From Paenibacillus taichungensis (GTDB lineage: Bacteria > Bacillota > Bacilli > Paenibacillales > Paenibacillaceae), in contig NZ_QEVW01000009.1 in assembly GCF_003287275.1 (NCBI RefSeq), positions 412,034 through 476,033 on the forward strand: a stretch of 64,000 bases of DNA. The letters run 5' to 3'. This document shows, one piece after another, positions 52,063-60,758 of the stretch. Numbering within the stretch: position 1 is the stretch's first letter; the number at the start of each line of letters is the position of its first letter. The translations under genes and the position numbers were made by a program. The notes below the pieces were generated by a model. It saw only the letters and a program-made list of their open reading frames with translations. It was not told the DNA's origin and searched no databases.

Positions 52063-53250
52063 ATGCGAAAATTAATGAAATTTATGGCATGTATGCTCGT
52101 ACCTTTGTTTCTGTTTCCCTCAATTGGGTTTGCTGAAGCCCAGGAAACCATATCTGGCCCTTCAAACCATGCGCAAAGCGCTGCTCTCATTGATGTGACG
52201 TCGGGCCGAATATTGTACAGCAAAGATGGAGACAAGGAACTCAGAATTGCCAGCTTGACCAAAATCATGACAGCAATTGTTGCGATTGAACACGGTAAAC
52301 TGGATGACAAGGTTAAGGTAACTTCTTCTGCTTTTGCCAAAGAAGGCTCGTCCATCTATCTCAAGCTGGGTGAAGAAATGACGCTGGAAAACATGCTGTA
52401 TGGGCTGATGCTGCGATCGGGCAACGATGCGGCCTCTGCAATTGCTGAACATGTCGGTGGATCTGAAGAAGGTTTCGTAATGTTAATGAACAAAAAGGCA
52501 GAACAAATTGGTCTGACCCATTCCCATTTTATGAATCCCCATGGACTTGATGCAGAGGGTCATTACTCCACCGCCAATGATCTGGCACGCTTAACCGCGT
52601 ATGCGCTCAAGAATCCGGTATTCAAACGAATTGTAGCTACGGAGAACAAGTCTGCTCCAAATCCGAATGAGAGCTGGGAGTACTCCTGGCAAAACAAAAA
52701 TAAAATGCTTCGGTTGTACGAGGGAGCCGATGGCGTCAAGACCGGATATACCAAAAAGGCGTTCCGTTGTCTGGTCAGCTCTGCTACTCGCGATGGACAA
52801 CAGCTTGCTGCGGTAACCCTGAACGATGGTGACGACTGGAATGACCATTCACGTATGCTGGATTTCGGTTTTGAAAACTTCCCTTTGGTGGAAATCGCAA
52901 AAAAGGAACAAGCTGTACAGAACACGGATGTGGTCACAGGCCGCGGGTTCACCTATCCTCTGGCGAAGAGTGAGACAGCCTCATTGACGAAAAAGCTGAT
53001 TTTACTCGATAACCGTGCAGAGGAGAGTACAGAGGGAGATGCAAAAACGACTGATCCTTCTTTTGGACTGGCTGGCCGAATTGATATGCAGCTTGATGGG
53101 AAACTTGTGGGTTCAATTCCTGTGTATCGCAAAGGAAGTTATATTCCGCCTGAGCCAAAGAGTGAAGATGCAGCTCTTGGGGGTGCTGGTGAAATTTCTA
53201 CCTGGGCTTCCGCATGGCGTTCAGTATTAAGCCATTTGTTATCTCCATAA
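52063..53250 (+). CDS. dacB: D-alanyl-D-alanine carboxypeptidase DacB (spore cortex)
   Basis: A 395-residue penicillin-binding protein controlling spore-cortex cross-linking. The ATG at 52063 has CCGGAGGA 8 bases upstream; the longer frame is rejected. A signal peptide ends near GFAEAQ (about 24). Active-site motifs are SLTKIM, SGNDAAS and KTGYTKKA. A C-terminal domain is followed by a hydrophobic/amphipathic tail (WASAWRSVLSHLL). First gene of dacB-spmA-spmB. Confidence 0.94.
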   Translation: MRKLMKFMACMLVPLFLFPSIGFAEAQETISGPSNHAQSAALIDVTSGRILYSKDGDKELRIASLTKIMTAIVAIEHGKLDDKVKVTSSAFAKEGSSIYLKLGEEMTLENMLYGLMLRSGNDAASAIAEHVGGSEEGFVMLMNKKAEQIGLTHSHFMNPHGLDAEGHYSTANDLARLTAYALKNPVFKRIVATENKSAPNPNESWEYSWQNKNKMLRLYEGADGVKTGYTKKAFRCLVSSATRDGQQLAAVTLNDGDDWNDHSRMLDFGFENFPLVEIAKKEQAVQNTDVVTGRGFTYPLAKSETASLTKKLILLDNRAEESTEGDAKTTDPSFGLAGRIDMQLDGKLVGSIPVYRKGSYIPPEPKSEDAALGGAGEISTWASAWRSVLSHLLSP

Positions 53251-53268
53251 TGAGGGGAGGGTTATCCT

Positions 53269-53895
53269 TTGATCAATCTAATCTGGCTTCTCATGATTGT
53301 AACCGGCTTTGCATTTGCAGCAGCACAAGGCAAAATTGAAGTCGTTACGCAGGCGGCTTTTGATGGAGCAGCAACCGGAGTAACGGTCTGTTTTGGGCTG
53401 ATTAGTGTACTCGTGTTCTGGATGGGTATGATGAAAATGGCTGAGGATGCCGGGCTGCTGGGACGAATCGCGAAGCTGCTGGGTCCGGTTGTTGGCTTTT
53501 TATTCCCGGATGTTCCGAGGAATCATCCAGCTATGGGATATATTTTATCCAATATGAGTGCCAATTTGCTCGGTCTCGGCAATGCAGCAACCCCAATGGG
53601 GATCAAAGCCATGCAGCAACTGCAGGAGCTGAATCCGGATAAACAAACGGCTTCCCCTGCGATGTGCACGCTGCTGGCTCTGAATACAGCGAGTATCACC
53701 ATTATTCCGACAACCCTGATAGCCATTCGACTCAATTATCATTCCGCGAATGCCACGGAAATTGTAGGTACAACGCTAATGGCAACCATTATTGCGACAT
53801 TTGCAGCCATCGTAGCCGATCGCTGGTACCGAAACAGGGCACTTCACAGGCCGCCGCGTGTACATAAAAGTGACAATCCCGGTATGAAAGGATGA
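53269..53895 (+). CDS. spmA: Spore maturation protein A
   Basis: Nucleoside-recognition (Gate) domain membrane protein needed for spore core dehydration. 208 residues from a TTG at 53269 preceded by GAGGGGAGGG. Features: GVTVCFGLISVLVFWMGMMKMAEDAGL, NHPAMGYILSNMSANLLGLGNAATPMGIKAM and LNTASITIIPTTLIAIR. It is followed after 6 bases by spmB. Confidence 0.94.
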   Translation: MINLIWLLMIVTGFAFAAAQGKIEVVTQAAFDGAATGVTVCFGLISVLVFWMGMMKMAEDAGLLGRIAKLLGPVVGFLFPDVPRNHPAMGYILSNMSANLLGLGNAATPMGIKAMQQLQELNPDKQTASPAMCTLLALNTASITIIPTTLIAIRLNYHSANATEIVGTTLMATIIATFAAIVADRWYRNRALHRPPRVHKSDNPGMKG

Positions 53896-53901
53896 GCAAC
53901 G

Positions 53902-54435
53902 TTGTTAACCTTCATCAACTGGATTTCCGTCTGGGCCATTCCGGTTATCATCGCGTTTGTTCCATTATATGCGTTTACCAAAAAGGTCCCGGTCTACGAA
54001 TCTTTTGTTGATGGGGCCAAAGACGGCTTCTCTACGGCAATCAGCATTATTCCCCATCTGGTAGGTATGATGGTAGCGATCAGTGTATTCCGTGCTTCCG
54101 GTGCATTGGATTATGTGATCAGCCTATTCGCTCCACTTGTGTCCTGGATGGGGGTTCCGGGAGAAGTATTGCCACTCGGAATTTTGCGTCCTTTGACCGG
54201 GACAGGCTCGCTTGCCTTTACAACCGACCTGATCAAAACTTATGGCCCCGACTCGATGATTGGCCGCATGGCTTCCACGATTCAAGGAAGTACGGATACA
54301 ACCCTGTATGTATTGACTGTTTATTTTGGAGCCGTAGGCATACGTAATGGTCGCTATGCGCTCAAAGTCGGGTTGTTTTCCGATGTAATTGGTTTCATTG
54401 CCGCCTTGGTCATTTGTTTGACTGTATTTGGTTAA
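53902..54435 (+). CDS. spmB: Spore maturation protein B
   Basis: Partner of SpmA, 177 residues, TTG start at 53902 with AAAGGA upstream. Typical segments: VYESFVDGAKDGFSTAISIIPHLVGMMVAISVFRASGA, LPLGILRPLTGTGS, and STDTTLYVLTVYFGAVGIRN. Four or five transmembrane helices. End of the dacB operon. Confidence 0.94.
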   Translation: MLTFINWISVWAIPVIIAFVPLYAFTKKVPVYESFVDGAKDGFSTAISIIPHLVGMMVAISVFRASGALDYVISLFAPLVSWMGVPGEVLPLGILRPLTGTGSLAFTTDLIKTYGPDSMIGRMASTIQGSTDTTLYVLTVYFGAVGIRNGRYALKVGLFSDVIGFIAALVICLTVFG

Positions 54436-54499
54436 AAATATGTCCTCTCCTTCCGATATACGAATTATGCTAGAATGATAGCGGAGGAGAGTGAGAACC

Positions 54500-55318
54500 A
54501 TGCAAAAGAGTTGGAAAAGAATGCTGCGCTTTGGAATGTCAGGCATGCTTGCCATTGCGTTGCTTGCAGGACAGACGGGGTTGGCTGCGGCTCAAGCCGT
54601 TAATACGATTCATTTTACGGGTTACTTCGATAAACAACTACGTGCTCAGTTGGCCGTTACAGCGGATTCTTTTCCAGTTGTGAACGTACGTCTGGTCAAG
54701 CAGGATGAACCCGATTCAGTATATTATGATGTAGGTACTTCAATACTGATCTCCAAGGATGAGGTGCTAACCAATTATCATGTCGTTCAGGATTATGCTG
54801 AACTATCTGATGGAGATGAAGGCACGCTTACTGTAGCAAGCCCAGGTCATCTGGACAAGCCGGTTAAAGCCAAAATCATTAAAACAGATCCGGTGACAGA
54901 TATGGCATTGCTGAAGCTGGACAAAGAAATCGACGCACAACCGGTGACGTTCGCAAATGCTAAAGATAATCAAATTGTATATACCATCGGATTTCCTAAA
55001 AATTCCGCTGGGGAACTTGTGCTGTTGGACGAAGATTTCCCTTCAACTTACAATACGATCGCCAAGAGCCGAGTATTTAATTCACAAGATTCGGACGTTC
55101 CAGGCAAGAAGGGCATAGGCAGTATCGTAAAATCAGTGGCACAAGGCAATTCAGGTGGTCCTGTTCTGGATCAGAACAATCGGGTTATTGGCATGATGAC
55201 CTTTGTATACGGAGGACGTACCTATTATATTACTTCCAAAACGTTGCAGTCCTTCATTAAAGAAAGTGCAGCCCCTGCGAAAAAACAGGTCGTTGTTGCT
55301 GGTAAAGTAGCCAATTAA
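54500..55318 (+). CDS. Secreted trypsin-like serine protease
   Basis: 272 residues from the ATG at 54500 (GGAGGAG upstream). A signal peptide with a hydrophobic core and AAAQA near 30 is followed by a trypsin/HtrA-like protease domain with the triad His in TNYHVV, Asp in DPVTDMALLKL, and Ser in QGNSGGPVLD. No PDZ domain is present, unlike HtrA. Target unknown. It lies between spmB and rluB, a place with no protease in B. subtilis as far as I recall, and ends in a terminator. Confidence 0.85.
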   Translation: MQKSWKRMLRFGMSGMLAIALLAGQTGLAAAQAVNTIHFTGYFDKQLRAQLAVTADSFPVVNVRLVKQDEPDSVYYDVGTSILISKDEVLTNYHVVQDYAELSDGDEGTLTVASPGHLDKPVKAKIIKTDPVTDMALLKLDKEIDAQPVTFANAKDNQIVYTIGFPKNSAGELVLLDEDFPSTYNTIAKSRVFNSQDSDVPGKKGIGSIVKSVAQGNSGGPVLDQNNRVIGMMTFVYGGRTYYITSKTLQSFIKESAAPAKKQVVVAGKVAN

Positions 55319-55364
55319 CCTTATTATTCACATTGTAATTGTTACATATGATTGAAATTGAACG

Positions 55365-55416
55365 GCTCACCTTAACGCTCCTGTCATATAACAGGCAGTG
55401 AGAGGGTGAGCTTTTT
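55365..55416 (+). terminator. Terminator of the trypsin-like protease gene
   Basis: GCTCACC pairs with GGGTGAGC, with an inner CCTGT...ACAGG stem, followed by TTTTT. Confidence 0.85.
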
Positions 55417-55542
55417 GGTCAAAATAAATAGCTAAATGCAGCTCAAAAGCTGTTTAGAACCTCTGCGTGAACAAAATAGATGGATTATCCTTGTGATTTC
55501 CGGTCTTGATGGGTATCATTAGTGTGAGGTGACATGACAAAC

Positions 55543-56292
55543 ATGGAAAGATTACAAAAAATTATCGCACAGGCAGGCATTGCATCCCGCCGTAAGAGCG
55601 AGGAACTGATCCTGTCCGGCAAAGTAGAAGTTAACGGGGAGGTCGTAACCGAACTGGGTACGAAAGCGAACCCCGAAGAGGATATGATTACGGTTAATGG
55701 TAAACCGATCCGCAGTGAAAAGAAAGTGTATATGATGTTAAACAAGCCGAAGGGTGTTATCACAAGTGCTTCAGACCCGGAAGGTCGGAAAATTGTATCC
55801 GACTATCTCAAAGGTGTCAAAGAACGTGTGTATCCCGTTGGTCGTCTGGATTATGACACAGAAGGATTGCTCATTCTGACCAATGATGGCGAGTTTGCGC
55901 ATTTGTTGACGCATCCGAAGCATCACGTACCCAAAACGTATCATGCAACCGTTAAAGGTGTTCCACATGGTTCGGCTCTGGAGAAATTAAAGACAGGCAT
56001 TATGCTGGACGACGGTATGACAGCTCCGGCAGAGATTGAGTACAAAGATGTGGATACCGCAGCAAATGAATCTGTTATCTCTATTACGATTTACGAAGGG
56101 CGTAACCGTCAGGTTAGACGTATGTTCGAAGCGATTAACCATCCGGTAACACGTCTGAAACGGATTTCGTTTGGTGGTATTTTGCTTCAAAACCTGAAAC
56201 GTGGACTAACACGTAATCTAACCAAAGAAGAAGTCAACAACCTGATTACGCTCGCAAAATCAGAACCCGCCAAAAAAATGAAAAAAAGGTAA
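55543..56292 (+). CDS. rluB: 23S rRNA pseudouridine synthase RluB
   Basis: Pseudouridylates 23S rRNA. 249 residues. An N-terminal S4 domain (LQKIIAQAGIASRRKSEELI) is followed by the RluB/RsuA-family catalytic domain with GRLDYDTEGLLILTNDG (catalytic Asp) and EGRNRQVRRMFEAI. The ATG at 55543 is preferred because GAGGTG is too close to the ATG at 55534. Directly upstream of the res genes, as in B. subtilis. Confidence 0.94.
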   Translation: MERLQKIIAQAGIASRRKSEELILSGKVEVNGEVVTELGTKANPEEDMITVNGKPIRSEKKVYMMLNKPKGVITSASDPEGRKIVSDYLKGVKERVYPVGRLDYDTEGLLILTNDGEFAHLLTHPKHHVPKTYHATVKGVPHGSALEKLKTGIMLDDGMTAPAEIEYKDVDTAANESVISITIYEGRNRQVRRMFEAINHPVTRLKRISFGGILLQNLKRGLTRNLTKEEVNNLITLAKSEPAKKMKKR

Positions 56293-56423
56293 TGTGAGGA
56301 CACATAATTTTCATAAAAGCGCCGCAGTTTTGTGACGAAATTCGCTATAATTGTTCATAGGATGTTCACAGTTGTCCGAGACCGTTATATGCGAATGTTA
56401 GTTACTTAAAAGGGGAGCAGCAC

Positions 56424-56951
56424 ATGGGGAAATCAAGAAGAGCGGTGCAAATCGTCATTTTGTTATTGATCCTGGTGTTAGGCGGATATGCGATTACTAC
56501 ATCGGTATCCGGCTCGAATGGCAAGCCAAAAGAAGGAGATAAAGCTCCTTCTTTTGAACTGCTGGGCCTGGATGGACAAGTTCATACGTCTGAGGAATAC
56601 AAAGGCAAAGCCATGGTGATCAACTTCTGGGGAACATGGTGTGAACCTTGTGTAAAAGAGATGCCTGCGCTACAAGCGCAAGCGGACAAATGGAAGGACC
56701 GTAGTGTGCAATTTGTCGGTATCAATGTTGGGGAAGACCAGATGACCGTGGAAAATTTTGTTCGACAGGTGGGCGTTACATTTCCGATAATGCTCGACCG
56801 TGACAAAAACTCGATCCGAGATTTCGGTATATCTCCGATGCCAACGACATTTTTTGTCTCTGACACGGGCAAAATCTCCACCATTCATATCGGTCAACTT
56901 GATTTGGACACACTTGACGCTCAAATTTCACAACTGGCGAAACAGCCCTGA
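56424..56951 (+). CDS. resA: ResA thiol-disulfide oxidoreductase
   Basis: Membrane-anchored thioredoxin-like protein that reduces apocytochrome c thiols before haem attachment. 175 residues with an N-terminal anchor (AVQIVILLLILVLGGYAITT) and the WCEPC active site in GTWCEPCVKEMP. AAAAGGGGAGCAG precedes the ATG. The res genes follow on at short spacing: resA-resB 14 bases, then overlapping. Confidence 0.95.
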   Translation: MGKSRRAVQIVILLLILVLGGYAITTSVSGSNGKPKEGDKAPSFELLGLDGQVHTSEEYKGKAMVINFWGTWCEPCVKEMPALQAQADKWKDRSVQFVGINVGEDQMTVENFVRQVGVTFPIMLDRDKNSIRDFGISPMPTTFFVSDTGKISTIHIGQLDLDTLDAQISQLAKQP

Positions 56952-56965
56952 CAGGAGGTCTAGTC

Positions 56966-58639
56966 GTGTTCCAAAATACGAAATGTGAGTGCGGACACCA
57001 GAATCCGGTGGGCACTGTGCTGTGTGAAGCATGCGGCAAGCCGCTGCTGGAGGCCGAGGTCAAATCGGATGAAGTATTGGAAATGCGTTATGACGGCATG
57101 GCTCGTCGTTCGCAGCGTACGAATCCCAAAATTATCGACCGCATATGGAATTTTTTCTCATCGGTCAAAATTGCCGTTTACATGATTGTGTTTACGCTTG
57201 TTGGTTCCATGCTGGGCACGATCTATCCACAAGAAAGTACATTTCTGAATATTGATCCATCCGTATATTACAAGGACACATACGGTCAGTTGGGTCATAT
57301 CTATTATCTGCTGGGTCTATCCCATACATATGAATCCTGGTGGTTTATTTTGTTACTGGTGCTGATCGGTGCTTCATTGGTCATATGCAGTCTAGACCGG
57401 GTACTTCCACTATACAAAGCGCTGAATAAACAGAAAATACGCAAACACATGCAGTTTCTTACACGCCAGCGACTGGTGTACCAAGGCTCCATAGAAGAGG
57501 CATCAGAAGACTGGATTAAGAAAGCGGTTACGCCGCTTAAAAAGAAAGGTTATCGTGTGCATACCAAGGGTAGTGCATTGCTGGCTGAGAAACAGCGATT
57601 CAGTCGCTGGGGACCTTATGTTATCCACATCGGCTTGATTATCTTTCTACTGGCAGTACTTGCCCGCGGGCTTCCCGGGCTGAATCTGGATGAGCATGTT
57701 GCTTTTCCCGAAGGTGAGATCAAGAAAATACCGAATACCTCCATGTATTTGAAGAATGAACAGTTTAATGTTGAGTTTTACAGTGAAGATGAGGTTCCAG
57801 AACAGTTCAAAAATTTGAACAAAACCGTTCCAAAACTGTTTGAAACCAAAGTGGTGTTGTACGAATGTACGGCAGATTGCTCGGATCCTTCGAAAAAACC
57901 TCAATTGACCGAGGTGGACCGACATGATGTTCAAGTGAATCATCCACTGAATTACCACGGATTGAAAGCATATCAGTTTGATTATGATTTGACACCAACG
58001 ATTCGTTCGGTAACGCCTGATCTGGTCAATGCCCAGACGGGTGAGAAGTACGGAGCAATCCAAATTGCTATGGTGGATACGCAGCGAACGTTTGAAGCTG
58101 GACCCTATAGTCTGAATGTGAAAGAAAAATATATGGATTTTGGGCTGGATGAAAATGGAGAGCCCAAATCAAAGTCCCCTTCACCTAATGCGCCTGCCTT
58201 TCTATTTAACATCAAGGGACCCGATTTACCTGCAGAGGGCATGCAGTACTTGTATTTTGCGAAGCAGATCGATAAACAGCGTTTTCAACAGGACGCAATT
58301 AACAAACAGCTGAATGGAGGAGAAATTCCTTTGCAGCTAGAGGTCGATAGCATGGATAAGGTGGACATCATTCAGTCCGTGAGTTACCTCAATATCCGTA
58401 TTGATAAGGCCATGCCTTTTGTATGGGTTGGGGCAGGCATCGTTATGTTGGGTCTGGTTATGGGCTTTTACTGGCACCACCGACGTATTTGGATTCGGAT
58501 TGATGATGGACAACTCACCCTAGGCGGCCACACGAACAAAAACTGGTTTGGATTTAGGCGAGAGGTTGCAGCTGTGTTAAAACATATGAATGTGGAAGTG
58601 GATGAGAAGTCGTTGGATAACGGGGGGAACCAAACATGA
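56966..58639 (+). CDS. resB: ResB cytochrome c biogenesis protein with N-terminal zinc ribbon
   Basis: Membrane part of the system II haem-ligation complex. 557 residues from the GTG at 56966 (AGGAGG upstream). The N-terminus begins with a zinc-ribbon-like CECGHQNPVGTVLCEACGK, not part of the usual ResB core. Four transmembrane segments follow (VKIAVYMIVFTLVGSMLGTIYP; WWFILLLVLIGASLVICSLDRVLPL; WGPYVIHIGLIIFLLAVLARGLPG; AMPFVWVGAGIVMLGLVMGFYW) with a large extracytoplasmic domain between the last two. It overlaps resC by 4 bases. Confidence 0.92.
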   Translation: MFQNTKCECGHQNPVGTVLCEACGKPLLEAEVKSDEVLEMRYDGMARRSQRTNPKIIDRIWNFFSSVKIAVYMIVFTLVGSMLGTIYPQESTFLNIDPSVYYKDTYGQLGHIYYLLGLSHTYESWWFILLLVLIGASLVICSLDRVLPLYKALNKQKIRKHMQFLTRQRLVYQGSIEEASEDWIKKAVTPLKKKGYRVHTKGSALLAEKQRFSRWGPYVIHIGLIIFLLAVLARGLPGLNLDEHVAFPEGEIKKIPNTSMYLKNEQFNVEFYSEDEVPEQFKNLNKTVPKLFETKVVLYECTADCSDPSKKPQLTEVDRHDVQVNHPLNYHGLKAYQFDYDLTPTIRSVTPDLVNAQTGEKYGAIQIAMVDTQRTFEAGPYSLNVKEKYMDFGLDENGEPKSKSPSPNAPAFLFNIKGPDLPAEGMQYLYFAKQIDKQRFQQDAINKQLNGGEIPLQLEVDSMDKVDIIQSVSYLNIRIDKAMPFVWVGAGIVMLGLVMGFYWHHRRIWIRIDDGQLTLGGHTNKNWFGFRREVAAVLKHMNVEVDEKSLDNGGNQT

Positions 58640-59898
58640 GTTTATTGGATTTCAGCAGCGACGCATTTATCGTATCTTTTTTTCTATATTGTGCTGCATT
58701 TATGTTATATGGCGTTGCCGTAATGGGCAAGAAATGGAGTAATCGTGACCCGCAAGCTCATGTAGAACTATGGGGAAAGCGAGCCTTTATTGCATCAACT
58801 GTTGCACTAGCTGCACATCTCATCTTCTTTGGTACACGATGGGCCGGAGCAGGCCATATACCAGTAAGTAATATGTATGAGTTTATGAGTTTTCTATCCA
58901 TGATGATTATGGTGGCATTTATTGTGGTTTACGCAATTTATCGAAAATCGTTGCTAGGACTATTTGCATTGCCACTAACGATCATTATTATGGCATATGC
59001 AGCCGTATTTCCTCAGGAAGTACAGCCGCTGATCCCTGCATTGCAATCGATATGGCTCAAGATCCACGTGACGTTGGCTGCACTTGGCGAGGCATTCTTC
59101 GCCGTAGGCTTTGCGGCAGGATTCATGTACTTGTTACGCACAGTCGATTTCAGTGGCAAGGATAAGTCATCCAGACGCCAGCGCGGATGGGTTGAGTTTA
59201 CTTTAATCACTATCGTAGTTGTGGTTGGGTTTATCGGGTCGGTATTTGCTTTCCGTGCATCCGGATATGAGGCGGTTTTTGTTCAGAAAGTCACGAGCAT
59301 TGACACAGAGGTACAGGAAAATAGTACAATAGAGAAAGTGATTTATCGCATGCCTCCTATTTTTGCACCTTATAATAGCGAAGTGGAGAGCATAAAACCG
59401 TTTCTTGGCATGAAGGAACCTTTACTTGAGACACCTTCCTGGATGAACGGAGTTAATGCTGGACGTAAACTGAATACGGTAGTCTGGTCTTTGATTGTAG
59501 GGCTGGTCTTATATGGACTTATTCGTTTAATTGTAAGAAGACCGCTTGGACAAGCTTTGCAACCGATGCTGGATGGAATTGATGCCGACGATCTCGATGA
59601 GATTAGTTACCGCGCAATTGCTATCGGATTCCCGATATTTACATTGGGAGCATTAATCTTTGCGATGATCTGGGCTCAGATTGCCTGGAGCCGCTTTTGG
59701 GGATGGGACCCCAAAGAGGTGTGGGCACTGATAACATGGTTATATTATAGTGTGTACCTGCATTTGCGTTTGTCCAGAGGCTGGCAGGGCCGCAAATCTG
59801 CCTGGCTTGCAGTACTTGGATTTTTGGTCGTTATGTTTACGCTCGTAGGTGTGAATTTGATCATCGCCGGGTTGCATTCTTACGCAGGGGCAGACTAG
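58636..59898 (+). CDS. resC: ResC cytochrome c biogenesis protein (CcsA/CcmF-type)
   Basis: 420 residues with eight or more transmembrane helices. The tryptophan-rich haem-handling motif is visible as WGWDPKEVWALITWLYY, and SNMYEFMSF and AFFAVGFAAGFMYLL belong to the same family. It delivers haem outward and joins it to the apocytochrome with ResB. ATG overlaps the resB stop (ATGA). Confidence 0.95.
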   Translation: MSLLDFSSDAFIVSFFLYCAAFMLYGVAVMGKKWSNRDPQAHVELWGKRAFIASTVALAAHLIFFGTRWAGAGHIPVSNMYEFMSFLSMMIMVAFIVVYAIYRKSLLGLFALPLTIIIMAYAAVFPQEVQPLIPALQSIWLKIHVTLAALGEAFFAVGFAAGFMYLLRTVDFSGKDKSSRRQRGWVEFTLITIVVVVGFIGSVFAFRASGYEAVFVQKVTSIDTEVQENSTIEKVIYRMPPIFAPYNSEVESIKPFLGMKEPLLETPSWMNGVNAGRKLNTVVWSLIVGLVLYGLIRLIVRRPLGQALQPMLDGIDADDLDEISYRAIAIGFPIFTLGALIFAMIWAQIAWSRFWGWDPKEVWALITWLYYSVYLHLRLSRGWQGRKSAWLAVLGFLVVMFTLVGVNLIIAGLHSYAGAD

Positions 59899-60041
59899 GA
59901 TAGGTAGTTTCGTGAAGTTCCCGAGAGAAATCCATGAAACACATACGTAAGCCCCTACGTTCAATGGGGCATTCAAATATTGTTCGCCAGATCGAACATA
60001 ATAGAAGTGATGAGGAGTTATTGCAAAGGGGCTGGAGTGGA

Positions 60042-60758
60042 ATGGCTGAACATGAGAACCGTATACTAGTCGTGGATGACGAGGAAAGAATCCGACGGCT
60101 TTTGAAAATGTATCTCGAAAAAGAAGGTTATGAAATCGATGAAGCAGAGGATGGGGAAACTGCGCTGCGAAAAGCAACTGTAGGTGACTATGGTCTGATT
60201 TTGCTTGATGTAATGTTACCGGGCATGGACGGCGTTGAAGTATGTACCCGTTTGCGTCAGGTAAAATCAACCCCGGTTTTGATGCTTACTGCAAAAGGCG
60301 AAGAAATTAACCGCGTTCAGGGCTTTGAAGTTGGAGCAGATGATTATGTCGTTAAACCGTTCAGTCCACGTGAAGTGATTTACCGGGTGAAGGCGATTCT
60401 GCGTCGTTCTTCTGCGACAGCATATCTGTCCAAAGAGAGTAATTCAAGCAACAATATCGTATTTCCTCATTTGGTCATCGAACATGATGCTCACCGCGTA
60501 ACCGCAGGTGGGGAAGAGATCAGTTTAACACCGAAAGAATATGAACTGTTGCATTATCTCGCGACATCTCCAGATAAAGTTTTCTCCAGAGAAGAGCTGC
60601 TGAAGGATGTATGGAATTATGAATTCTTTGGTGATCTTCGTACTGTGGATACGCATGTGAAGCGTCTTCGCGAGAAGTTAAACAAGGTATCGCCAGAGTC
60701 AGCGGCGATGATTACAACGGTGTGGGGTGTGGGTTATAAACTGGAAGTACCGAAGTAG
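60042..60758 (+). CDS. resD: ResD response regulator
   Basis: OmpR-type regulator for aerobic and anaerobic respiration. 238 residues from the ATG at 60042; the longer frame is rejected because the protein then begins at the usual MAEHENRILVVDDEER. Receiver Asp in LILLDVMLPGMDG, switch MLTAKG and VVKPFSPREV. Winged helix (ITLTPKEYELLHYLA-like, EISLTPKEYELLHYLATS; TVDTHVKRLREKL; WGVGYKLEVP). The 3' end overlaps resE. Confidence 0.95.
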   Translation: MAEHENRILVVDDEERIRRLLKMYLEKEGYEIDEAEDGETALRKATVGDYGLILLDVMLPGMDGVEVCTRLRQVKSTPVLMLTAKGEEINRVQGFEVGADDYVVKPFSPREVIYRVKAILRRSSATAYLSKESNSSNNIVFPHLVIEHDAHRVTAGGEEISLTPKEYELLHYLATSPDKVFSREELLKDVWNYEFFGDLRTVDTHVKRLREKLNKVSPESAAMITTVWGVGYKLEVPK

